From Neostapfia colusana (taxonomy: Eukaryota; Streptophyta; Magnoliopsida; Poales; Poaceae): a stretch of 64,000 nt of DNA. A program made the translations under genes and the position numbers. Shown one piece after another: positions 35,841 to 47,087 of the stretch (position 1 is its first letter; the number at the start of each line of letters is the position of its first letter). The notes below the pieces were generated by a model, which worked only from the letters and a program-made list of their open reading frames with translations, was not told the DNA's origin and did no database searches. Location of the stretch: the NCBI GenBank assembly GCA_030760725.1, contig JASWHV010000008.1:35374720-35438719 (forward strand), given 5' to 3'.

Positions 35841-38663
35841 TTACAAACTGTACAAAGCTAAAAGTTCCGGATAGTTGGTGCGGAGGTAATCTTCACTTTC
35901 CCACGTCGCCTCTTCCGCGGTATGATTACTCCACAGCACCTTGAAAAATCTGATCGTTCGGTTCCGGGTTATCCGGGTCTTTTCATCCACAATCTGAACC
36001 GTTCGCTCGGTGTAGGTTAGGTCCAGTTTCAATTCGTCGATTTCCTCGGTGCGAACAGAAGCGGTGAATTTGAGGCACTTCTGCAGCTGTGACACATGAA
36101 ACACATCATGGACACCTGCTAGACTTGCCGGTAATTCCAGCCGATAGGCTACGGGTCCGCACTTCTCCGTAATAGCAAAAGGACCAATAAAACGGGGAGC
36201 GAGTTTCCCTTTTACACCGAACCGGTGAATTCCCTTCATCATAGATACACGAAGATAAATGTGCTCTCCAACATCAAAAAGCAATGGCCTACGCCTTTGA
36301 TCAGCGTAGCTCTTCTGTCAGGATTGTGCAGCCTTTAAGTTCTCGTGTATCAGCCGAACTCGGTCTTCGGCTTCATTGACAAGATCAACCCCAAACAGAA
36401 CTCTTTTGCCGGACTCACACCAATTCAGCGGTGTGCGACACTTCCGGCCAAAGAGGGCTTCATATGTTGCCATTTTGATACTCGCTTGATAAATGTTGTT
36501 GTATGAAAACTACGCCAATGGTAGGTGATCATCCCAATTCCTACCGTGGTGGATGGCACACGCTCTCAACATGTCCTCAAGCACTTGGTTCACCCTCTCA
36601 GTTTGTCCATCGGTTTGAGGGTGATAAGCAGAGCTTCTAATCAGCTTGGTGCCCAACGAGGCATGCAGCTGCTCCCAAAAACGAGCAACAAACAGCGCAC
36701 CTCGATCTGAATTGATGGTCTTCGGGACACCATGTGAGCATATAATTCTGGAGATGTATAACTCCGCATATTGCTTGGCTCAAAAATGAGTGTTCACCGG
36801 TATGAAATGAGCCGACTTCGTCAACCGGTCAACGATCGCGCATATCGAGTCGTGCTTCTGGGATGTAAGCGGTAGTCCGACGATGAAGTCCATACTAACA
36901 TCTTCCCATTTCCATGCTGGTATCTTCAAAGGTTGTAGCGGTCCGGCTTTCCGCATATGATAAGCCTTGACCCGTCTACACGTATCGCATTCGGATACGT
37001 ATTTAGCAATCTCCCTTTTCATCCTCGTCCACCAAAATTTCTGTTTCAAATCTTGGTACATCTTGTTACTTCCGGGATGAATGGAAAACTTAGACAGGTG
37101 GGCTTCATCCAAGATCTTCTTCGGGAGTTTCATATTGCGCGGTACCACTATACGGTCATTAAACCGTATTGTACCGTTCTCATCCTTCCGGAAACATTTC
37201 ACTTCTCTGTTGTCTAGTCTTCTCCGTATGTGAGACATACCTCTGTCTCTTCTTTGAGCCTCAACAATCTCTTCATGGATCGTTGGAATGAGCGCGAGAT
37301 TATAAAGCGCACCATATGGAATGACACGGAGACTTGGTTCCTCATCTTCCAACTCAGCAGCCGCCAAGTTGTGAACGTGGGCTTTCTGACTAAGTGTGTT
37401 GGCAACCACGTTGGATTTACCTGGATGATAGTGGATCTCAATGTCATAATCTTTTACGAGATCCAACCATCTCCGTTGTCTCATATTCAGCTCCTTCTAG
37501 GTGAAGATATACTTCAAGCTTTTACGGTCGGTGTAGAGGTGAACAAGATTACCAAGCAGATAATGCCTCCACATCTTTAACGCCAATACCACAGCAGCAA
37601 GCTCGAGATCGTGAGTTGGATAATGCTGCTCATGGTTTCACAGTTGACGAGACCCATAGGCGACTACACGCCCTTCTTGCATAAGAACACAGCCAAGACT
37701 GATGCCGGATGCATTACAGTATACATCAAAAGACTTTGTCGTGTCCGGCTGAGCAAGAACTGGAGCTGTTGTGAGATTGTTCACCAAAGTTTTGAATGCG
37801 GCTTCACATGCTGCATTCCACATGTAATTAGTGCCCTTCTTCAGCAGCTCCGTTTTAGCAATTTTTGGGAAGCTCGGAATGAACCTCCAATAATACCCCG
37901 CTAAACTGAGGAAACTTCGGACCTCGTGGACTGATTTGGGAGATTCCCACTTAAGCACTTGTTCAATTTTGCTGGGGTCCACGGCAATGCCCTCTGCTGA
38001 AATAATATGACCTAGGAAAGGCACTTGATCAATCCAGAACTCGCACTTGCTGAACTTGGCATATAACTGGTGCACCCTCAACCGTTGTAGCACGATACAC
38101 AAATGTTCAGCGTGCTCTTCTTCAGATTTGGAGTAAACCAATATGTCGTCGATGAATACCACGACGAATTTGTCTAACTCCGGCATGAACACAGAATTCA
38201 TCAAGTACATGAAGTGTGCCGGAACGTTGGTTAACCCAGACATGACGAGGTACTCATAGAGTCTGTATCTCGTAGAGAAAGCTGTCTTCGGTATGTCCTC
38301 CGGTCGGATCTTGATTTGATGATAGCCTGACTGAAGATCCATCTTCAAAAATACCTTTGCACCCACAAGTTTATCGAACAAGATGTCGATGCGGGGCAAA
38401 GGATACTTGTTCTTTATCATGACAGCATTTAGAGGACGGTAATCAACACATAGCCACAGTGTTTCATCCTTCTTCTTAACGAACAGAGCAGAGCAACCCC
38501 AAGATGAAGAACTTGGTCGTATGAAACCCTTGCTCATGAGTTCATTCAGTTGCTCTTTCAACTCCGCTAGCTCGTTAGGTGACATCTTGTAAGGCCTTCG
38601 TGAGATAGGTGTTGTTCCCGGTGCTAGTTCAATCTTGAACTTGACGTCCCGTTCGGGCGGCAT
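35841..38663 (-). pseudogene. pol: Element C pol (RT, RNase H, integrase, chromodomain), broken
   Basis: RT with intact FIDDILVYSK (near 38145), RNase H (YCNAS, the catalytic Asp of YCDAS replaced by Asn), integrase finger HPGSNKMYQ and CDTCRRVKA, the DFIVGLP Asp, and a terminal chromodomain (…IVDEKTRITRNRTIRFF). All pieces share one frame from 38663 to 35841. It is interrupted by TGA 37638-37640 (CGA-to-TGA), TAG 37497-37499 (CAG-to-TAG), a stop near 36780 and TGA 36318-36320 (CGA-to-TGA). A codon is missing in the RT SFGLTN motif and two near GKPM. It is frameshifted relative to the upstream gag-protease between 38624 and 38663. Confidence 0.93.
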
Positions 38664-40300
38664 GCCCGGTAAGTCATCGGGAAATACGTAGGATAATCAC
38701 GTACCACCGGAATATCTTCAAGCTTAAGCGCTTCCGTGTGGTAGGCCTCTACCATATCTGGGTCTTTGCTGTCTAAAAACAGCGTGTGCTGTCCGTGAAT
38801 CGGTGAGTCAATCTGGACAATCCGGTTACCGATATTGAGAACGGCACCATGACGATTCAACCAATACATCCCCAATATTATGTCTATCTTCTGCCTATCC
38901 AACATAATCAGCGATGTTGGTTATATTTTTCCGCCCAAACACAAAGCTGCTCAGGACACAATCTGATTAGCAGAGATATTTCCTCCCGGTGAACGGATAA
39001 GATAACTCATCGTGGGAGTATTGGTGGATAGTTGGTGCTGATCCACGCATGATTTACTGATGAAATTGTGGGTTGCACCAGAATCAAAAAGTACCAGCAC
39101 GGGCACGTCTTTGAGAGTAAACATGCCCGCTAACACCGGTGCTCCCTCCGAGACATCGTCAATAGCAAGATGTAGCACACTCCCGGATTGCAATGCTGCT
39201 ACATTGACTTGAACAGGTGGCGGCATACCACCTGATGATGAGGGTTGTCTGGTGTTCAGCAACTTTTCCCGGCACTCTTGCCTAAAATGCCCAGAACGGT
39301 GGCAACAAGAACACGGAGGTTTCCCCGGTTCTTCGTTGACTTGTGGTTGAGAAGTTGATGTACTTGGCTTCAGCCATGATGCACTAGGTATGATTCGTTG
39401 CTGCGGCAATGGTGTTGCCTCAAGACGTGATTCTTGAGCAGGAAATCTGTACGGAGTTGATCTTACTGGTGTTTGCCATATTTCATCGGATGGTGTGTGA
39501 TACACCACATGGTATTTGCGAGGAACAACTGGTGTGTCTTCTTGCACATCCTCCCGGTCCCTCTTCTCTGCTTGACACTCAAGTGTCACTTGTTCTTGCA
39601 GCAGAGAAGCACTGATCAACTCGGTGTAACTGCCTTGATTGAACAAAGCTAACTTATCTTTTAATATGGCACTCAGGCCATAGAAGAAGTAGTCACATCT
39701 TGCAGATTCGCTCGTCGCATAAGCAGGAGCATATTGTGCCAAAAGGTTGAACCGTTTGACATAATCGAGGACATTCATGTCCCCCTGCTTCAAGTTCCTA
39801 AATTCTTGCTGCTGGGCCTTGATAAAACCCATAGGAATGTGACGAGCATGGAATGCTTCACGAAACTCCGTCCATTCCACTTGATGGCCTTCCGGAACGG
39901 TGGCGAGATAAGTGAACCACCAATTTCCGGTGGCTCCATGGAGCTGTTGAGCTGCGAACAAAGTCTTATGATATTCATCACACTCAAACACTCCAAACAT
40001 GGACTCCATAACCCGAAGCCACTGATCAGCTTCCACTGGTTTGTTGGCTTCCGTGAAAATTGGCGGTTGTGTCGCCAAGAAGTCCAAATAGGTGTTCCGA
40101 GGTGGAACGACCTGCTGTGTACGTTGGAGTAAGCCCTGTTGTACCAAGGATTGGAGTAGTCTTGTGTTCTCTTGACTTGACTCGACCATCTGAGCCATGA
40201 CATCCGCCCATACCGTTGATGGCGATGCCCGTGGTGGAGTCGAGTCATCACCGTCTCGGCGAGAACCTTCAGCCCTACTCGGAGAATGAGTACGCACCAT
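38624..40300 (-). pseudogene. gag: Element C gag and protease
   Basis: Begins ATG 40300 (MVRTHSPSRAEG). The capsid region has LFAAQQLHGATGNWW and EFREAF motifs, a zinc knuckle CSCCHRSGHFRQEC (near 39270-39310) and a protease with FDSGATHNF (near 39080). A stop at 38951-38953 interrupts the protease, followed by LGMYWLNRHGAV. The frame is lost before RT. This is the best-preserved full-length gag of the 4-kb-LTR family in the window, about 450 codons. Confidence 0.93.
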
Positions 40301-41838
40301 ACTGCAAAAGAATAATTTTGAGGGGAGTCAAAACTTGATCTGAGAAGTATGTGAAAGTATGTAAAACATGAACCTTCTGAAACTTTATGAAAGCATAACA
40401 AAATTTCATGTTTACACCTCTCCCTAAAGCCAACATATTCAGTCCCTTATTCTGTACTGAACAGACCTTTCTGTACTTAACCCAGATTTTGATCCGGTTA
40501 TCAGCATTTTCATAATTCAAGTTGAATACCAAAGTTAAATTTAACTTCAGTATCTTTCCAACGAGTACTCATATGCCCCTAGATCATTTCCGGAACAAAA
40601 TTTATGATTGCTCGAAATTGACAGAATTTCTGGATAAAATTTGCCAGCACCTCCTTTGTATGTGGCTGTTTTTATCACAGTTGGACATAAAAAGGAAGTA
40701 CAATTATGAACAAACAATGAACTACAAAATTGTTTCAAATTTCGTAAACTTTCCAATGGTGTATCATATGACCCTTAGAGATTTTTCTACAGAATGTTAT
40801 GGCTAATTTACAGAAACATCCAGAGAAGGTTGCAGCTGTTCTGTTTTCTGAACAGTTTGTATCCACCTGGATATTCAACCAAGTTGGCTTCTGATTTTGC
40901 TCTGGAGGTCTGCAGAAAAGTTGTAGAGCACTTAAAAACACTTCCAGAACTGTATCATACACCTCCATTGGGTCAATCTACTCAGAGTTAAGCTCTGTCA
41001 AAGTCCAGCAAAATTTCTGCCAGAACAGAGCACTCTGTTTTTGAGATCAAAAGAAGCCTAACAAGTCTCATCTTTGAAACTTAGTCCAAACGAAGAGCTC
41101 AGTAACTAATATGTGCTTTTCAACATCCATTTTTAGTTTTAAAGTTAGTCATGAATGATTTCTTCATAGGAAAGAAAACTATCCAGTGTAGTACGGTGGC
41201 GATGCACCGTAAGACATATGACGGTACTACGTTGCCTCACCAAAGAAAAACCTAACCGGATTACACCGGCATATACGTATCCTTAGGTGGCACTAAAACG
41301 GTCACTCGCAAATGTGTTCTACACGTACTAAGGTTTTCGTGGTTAGTACCTACATAAAACACACTCAATCATCAGGTTCGGCTGCACACCGAACCCGGTA
41401 TCCATACAGTTTGTACACCCGTCTGTCATCACTCGCACAGGTGTTCTCAAGCCAAACACACCTTGAGCTACGTGTTCATGTTACTGACCATGTGACGGGG
41501 TCTCCCATACTTGCCCAAAGCACGCCAGGGAAAGGCGCTGCTCGAATACCCCAAACGACATGAAGAGTCGTAGAGGATACTAAAGCGGGTCGGGTTACCT
41601 GCCACCTGTGGGGCTCCACCCTTCAGCTTGTGCGCACTGGTGGACAGCGCTTACGTGCACCCCCCCAAGACATAAACGTCCCGAGATGCACGATTTTTTC
41701 CGACATAACAAATAGGTTAGGTTTCCACCTTCATAATATGCTAATAGTAGTCCTTATGTGGGCCTAATACCGTTATCTCACCGTATCCTAAGTTTTTAAC
41801 GTAATATGATGCTCAATCCGTGCTCTGTTCCCAACGCA
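40301..41838 (-). other. Untranslated leader of element C
   Basis: About 1.5 kb between primer site and gag. I see no conserved open frame. The part near gag is AT-rich and pyrimidine-patchy; the part near the primer site contains CCGGTTACACCGGC-like short palindromic stretches. It probably holds packaging signals, which cannot be identified by eye. Confidence 0.6.
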
Positions 41839-41850
41839 GCTCTGATACCA
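41839..41850 (-). promoter_or_regulatory. Primer binding site, element C (tRNA-iMet type)
   Basis: Minus-strand TGGTATCAGAGC, three bases inside the 5' LTR. Confidence 0.95.
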
Positions 41851-41853
41851 TGC

Positions 41854-44800
41854 TGTGAGGGGCCGACGCCTCGTCGACAACAGGACCTCGTTGGGTGGTG
41901 CCGTGATATGCGGCACCCAACAGCACACAGGTGAAGAAACACATCACATTACATAAATCATTTGCGGAAGCATACAAAAGTGTTTTACAAATACTTAACT
42001 CAAAATAAGCTACAGCGGAAGACTATAACTCTCACGACTCAATTCTCACTTAGCAACAAAGAAACAGTCCATCCGGCGGACGTTTCTTACTATCAACACG
42101 AAGACAATCTACAGCGGCGAGAATGCTCTTTGAGTAAACACTCGGAGGTTCCCGAGTCTCATCGGCATCCCTTCTCATAAGCATGAAGTCAAATACCTGT
42201 AAAACAACTCGGATAGCATCCGTGAGCATAACGCTCAGCAAGACTTAACCGTCACCCTAAACATGAAACTCTATGTGAGGTTATGAACCTAAAGTAGGAT
42301 GGCATAATGCATAATAAACTCGCCTAAAAGTGAATCCTTACTTTCAGGTATTATTTGCAGCATTTTTAAGTAACCTTGGGAACACCACATCGGGAGTCCA
42401 CAATCAAACAAGAAACGCTTTCCCCCGTGTAAATTGCTCATGGCATAAAAGAATCGAGTGTGCACTAGCTAATCATCAAAGATACCATAAAAAGGTAGGA
42501 TAAATTTCAAACCAATGTGATTAGTTCCTTTCTCATGCAAGTTCTTACTACGTCACGACTGTGAGAAAAAGTATGCTCGGTCCATCCCACGAGCAACAGT
42601 GATTCAAATCAATAACACCCAGCCTACACGACACGTACGCCCGTACTCGACGTTACCTACAGCAACCATCACTGACGTCGTACGTGGCAGCCTTTCCCCT
42701 GTTTCACCCCCGTTGAATCGATCAAGTCGCCCCGTACAGTAGCCACTCTCATGGTGCACCTGCCGACATGAGATGTCATGAGAATGTTCCCCACATTCTG
42801 CACACCGGCCGTCCGCCTGAGGCGACCCGAAAAGGCCCAACGACAGCTTCCCGAGGTACATCGGTTTACTGGGTCCCATAATACCAGCATGAGTCCGGTA
42901 CACAACTCAAACTTGTTCAACAGGGCCGCATACGGATCGGTCCTTGACCGACATGGACAGGTCTATAGCACCCAGGCCCCTATGTCCTGCTGCCCCTACA
43001 ACCTTCCAGTCTCAACTTTAACTTGCTAATTCATTTATGAACCAATCCCGTATGCCCCTGTTGTTCCTAAACGTGCGAGTAGCACCTCACCACTCGACTT
43101 CTACCGAACCTTACTTAAGCATGGAAGTTCTACATGGTGAAAGACACCTACCCAATACTCCATGGGTCATTTGGTTATGCAAGAGGAGTATCAAACACTA
43201 GACCTAATGCACAATTCATATCTTAACCGAAAGTAAATACAAAGTAAAACTTAAAAGCTATTAAATGCAAACCGGAGCTTGCCTGCTTTGCAGGGTAGTC
43301 ATATATAATCAGTTAGTGATCTTGGTTGATCAACCCTTGATTCTCCGGAGTATGATCCACTTCAATGAATCGCTCCTTTGAATCCCCCTCATCGTGAATC
43401 CTAATGACATGTATATGCACAATTTTATAGAATGAAATGGGAAGAAGTTAAGACTTAATTTCTTAGAAACAGAGGTCGTGTGGAAAAGACAAGAATGGCT
43501 TGGTTTGCCTCTGTTGTGTAAACAAACAGAAATGACTAATTTGATCTCAGTGTTTTTGCTATACACTAACTACTTTCCCTAATGAACATAATAGATGAGC
43601 TGAAAAGAATTGAATGCAACTGAAGAACAACAACTCCAATGGCCTCAAAACTTTTACAGAAGATTCTATACTACCTAGGGATTTAGCTTGCCAAATTGCA
43701 GCTAATGTGGAGTTAAATTGTGTTCTCCATAATTCTCCCAATGTTTCCCATGTATTTCCACCTATACATAAGTATGGAGAATAAGAACAGGGAGTTCAAG
43801 GGCTCAACTCGGGCTGATAATTTACATGTGAGTTCTTGGTCACATGAAAGTAATTTGGTCCAAATTTCAGCCCTTTTACTTGAGTAGTTCTTCCAGAAAA
43901 ATTCTTTAAGAATTTCTACTCAAAAGAATTAATTCTGAAGTAATGTGCATTTCCATGCCCAATTAAGCAAACTACAATTTCAAGTATGTCTCAGAGAGCT
44001 TGCTTAAATTTTCCTATGATTTTGGGAGCTTTGGATTTCCCGTAATAGATTTTACAAGTGGGAAACATATTTCTGAAAATGTTTCTGGACTCTTATGAAC
44101 ACAGCAGATTGTATTTAGGAAATTCCTACTCAAATCAACTTCAAATGAGCTGAAAATTTGCTTGAAGGTCAACAATATGCTAAATATTATTCTGGCAAAA
44201 TTTGAGGATTTTTAGATAAACCAAACTTCCTCAGTAATTCTTTTTCAAAAACCTTCAAAGAATTTTCCAGACTTATATATTGACATTCATACAAATCTGA
44301 GTTCATATTTGGATAGACCTCTGAAAAATAAATCCAACCCAACTGGAATCACTCAATTTGGAGGTTTCTAAAGAGCGCTATGAATTTCCAAAGCTTGAGC
44401 GACCACTGAAATTGTTTTCCTACTGAAAAGTCTACTGGGCCCGCTAATTAAATCCCAGCCACTAGGATTGAAGCCACACCGGGGTCACGGGGTTCCGCGC
44501 ACCAGCACACACGACCGGCCACAAACCGATCCCCGATTTAAACTTTCCACCGCTGACAGCCGGGCCCGGCCTCTTCTTTAACCTCCCGCCGTTCTCTCGC
44601 GCGCGCCGCTGTCGCTTCGCTGGAGCAAACTGCCACTCGCCGGATCGCCGTTTCCGGCCACCGCTCGAGCTGAAGTTCACCGCCAGGGGGTTTGTGATGT
44701 CGAGGAACACAATGATAAGGTGTTCTGGGGCGGCCGATGACCGGAAGATGGCCGGCGACGCGTGGCGGCCTCAGTTGAGGTTCAGCACCGTCGACCGTGG

Positions 44801-46176
44801 GTTCTAACCCGCCAACACCTCGACCGACTAGCTCTACAGCATCAGTGCACCTCTAGGAAGCTCGACAAGGCCTCAAAATGGCTCTGGAACGGCCGTAAGT
44901 TGATCATCACCTTGCGACCAATCGTGTCCGCCATGAACGCCCTTGATCGAGCTTGAAATCCGTCGTTCCTAACCGGTTTCATGCAACGGATGCTAAAGGG
45001 AATTTTGATCGCCGGCTAGTCCAGTGCCTATGTGCAAGATTTGATGACCTATGAAGAATCAGAGAGCGGGAATTTGAAGAAACCGTACAGTTTGCTCGGG
45101 TTGAACTCGTCGGAGCAAAATCTTCAAATTTGTCATCGATGCTACACGGTTTGCTCCAAGAATTGGAGGAGAGTAGCACCACCGTAGCATGCTCCCATAG
45201 TCGTGATCGGTCGGCCGTGAAAACCCCTTTGGAGGGATGTCCACGAGCGCCCGACCGTCGGCTGAAGCTAGGTCGCCGCTGTGGCGGTTGTTCTCGGGCA
45301 CAGGAGGCCGGAGCTCAGTGGTTTAGGCGTCAGGGGAGTGGAGGCTGAGCTCATGGTGTCGTCTAGCCGCTCGGGAGAGGAGGGGGCGCGATGTTTCTTC
45401 AGTTTCCCGATCAAACCGAGAGGCGGAGGGGAGAGAGCTCTGCTCGGTGTTCTCGCGAGGAGGGAAAATCAAGTGAGCCTTTGCTCAGTCTCAGGGGTAG
45501 ATCATGCCGGGGCACGAGGGCCAGCCCCCTCTGGGCACCCGTGCATGGAAAAAGGGAGCAGCTGGTGGCGCGGTGGCTCCCTCGGTGGCGCCCGGGCAGC
45601 TCTCGGTTGGTTCGAGCAAAACAGAGACAGTCATTTGTTTGCTTCATGTGCAAGTTTAGATCCCCAGCTCAATGACATGTGGGTCCCCACTTTTCTCCTC
45701 TCCAAAAGATCTCTTCATGTTGATCTCTTAAATTCCAAAGGTTTGAAGTTTAAATGTGGGCTAGCATGTGATTTCCCCCAAATTCAGTTTGAATTTGCAT
45801 GACAAATTTGAATTTGGTTGAAGTTCGGAAAATGCTTCCATAATTCCTTTTTGGAGCCCACCCTAAAAATGAAAAGTTTGTCATCCACTTTTTCCCAAAT
45901 TTCCAACTCTAGGGCTGCATGGTTATTCAAAGTTTTGACCACCATTTGTGTGAACTTGAATTTCAAATTTGATTTTTAAACTTGCATGCAAAGAGGTATT
46001 TAAATCCTTATTGGTTCAACACATTCAAATAAAAATGTGAGCCTCATTTTGTATGATCATCCATGTATTGCTTTGCATGAAAAAAAAGTTTTAGCAGGTC
46101 CCATTTCTCATGCCTTTGCCACACCTATGAACTCGAACCTTAGTTTTATTCATGTACATGTTTTGGGACTTTTACA
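41854..46176 (-). repeat. Element C 5' LTR (4323 bp)
   Basis: Full-length partner of 31458-35776. The GC-rich core is at about 44460-45650. No clear TATA box stands out; TATATAAG on the minus strand near 44273-44281 is one candidate. Confidence 0.96.
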
Positions 46177-46376
46177 TCCCCCACCTTTAGGACTCTTTGG
46201 TTAAGTCCCCCACCTTTAGGACTCTTTTTGTTAAGTCCCCCACCTCTAGGACTCTTTGTCCCCCACCCCTAGGACTCTTTGGTTGAGTCCCCTACCTCTA
46301 GGACTCTTTGCTTCCACCCCTAGGACTCTTGGGTTGAGTCCCATACTTCTAGGACTCTTTGTTTCCACCCCTAGGG
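46177..46376 (+). repeat. 29-bp minisatellite in D's LTR, right part
   Basis: About eight tandem units of 23-30 bp with the core CCACC(T/C)CTAGGACTCTTTG, joined by GTTAAGTCC or GTTGAGTCC; later units are shorter. Its first five bases are also the right target duplication of element C. Confidence 0.93.
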
Positions 46377-47087
46377 CGCCGCCCCCCTGCTGCCACAAGT
46401 CTCCGAGTTGCCACCCCCCTTCTGCCCAAGTCGCCGAGCCCCCTCCCCCTTGCAGGAATTTTGCCGCTGTCGAGCCCCGTCACGCCTCGCCATCGCCGGA
46501 GAAGAAGTACGAAGTTCTGCCCAAGCCATAATTCTCCACGGAAAAATCCTCCGCTGCTGCCGTTGCTAGGAGGGAGGCCCTGCTGCAAGGAAGAAGTGAG
46601 GTAGGTCTTCATTACCCCTCTTACAACACCGCCGCTGTTTCTACGCATCCGTTTTCTTCGCCCCCTTCGAGCAGAAACTTTTGCGTGTGGACAGGTCGTG
46701 TTTTGGTCGATTTTTATGGTGGAATTCATCTACATCTTGTGTCAAGATCATAACCATGTTCACACTTGATCCCAGCACCCTTGTTCATCATAAAACCCCA
46801 TGAAAGCCTACTAAAACATTCAAGAACATGTACAAACTGGTTTTATAAAACTGCACCATAGGAATTGCATTCATCCACCTCATTGCATCTTGAGTAAAGT
46901 TTGTGCATGATAATTGATTGCTGTAAATTTTGTATGTGTGTGGGACTGCCCTGGGAACTGCATGGCACAAGAGGGGGCCTGCCTGTGAAACCTCAGTGGG
47001 TCCGTACATCCTAGTAGCCCCTTTGTAAAGGCTATTTTGTGATCTCTTGGCCATACACCGACGGTTGTGTACTGGTATAATGGAGGT
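46182..47087 (+). repeat. Element D 3' LTR, right segment, truncated
   Basis: Continues D's LTR after element C. From about 46940 it matches the A/B/D R-U5 sequence (GGGACTGCCCTGGGAACTGC and CCCTTTGTAAAGGCTATTTT). Homology to the 5' LTR stops at TGGAGGT near 47087. Between 46377 and 46900 I see no gene; a GC-rich stretch ends in a GAGGTAGG donor-like sequence near 46598-46606. Confidence 0.85.

Larger units (their letters stand above)
31458..46176 (-). mobile_element. Element C: complete 14.7 kb Ty3/gypsy chromovirus
   Basis: Minus-strand element with 5' LTR 41854-46176, primer site 41839-41850, leader, gag from 40300, pol to 35841, polypurine tract and 3' LTR 31458-35776. It belongs to the same broad family as element 1 (homologous pol and LTRs). 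The LTRs differ by a few percent by eye, so it is older than A. It sits inside the minisatellite of D's 3' LTR. Confidence 0.97.
24146..47087 (+). mobile_element. Element D: old chromovirus with an extra pre-gag ORF; host of B and C
   Basis: Plus-strand element: 3' part of the 5' LTR (24146-25050), degenerate primer site, extra ORF (25317-26289), gag, pol, polypurine tract, and a 3' LTR split into 31157-31457 and 46182-47087. B is inserted in its 5' LTR and C in its 3' LTR. The 3' LTR breaks off at about 47087, where Tat element G sequence begins, so its last part is lost. Many stops and frameshifts show it is the oldest layer of this nest. Confidence 0.92.

Noticed and set aside
31424..46376. 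Minisatellite as a CRISPR-like array
   Set aside because: Units are directly abutting without unique spacers; context is a plant LTR.
46359..46729. Open frames in D's 3' LTR after the minisatellite, with donor-like GAGGTAGG
   Set aside because: I considered a captured host first exon, but no partner exon or domain is visible and the region lies within an LTR.
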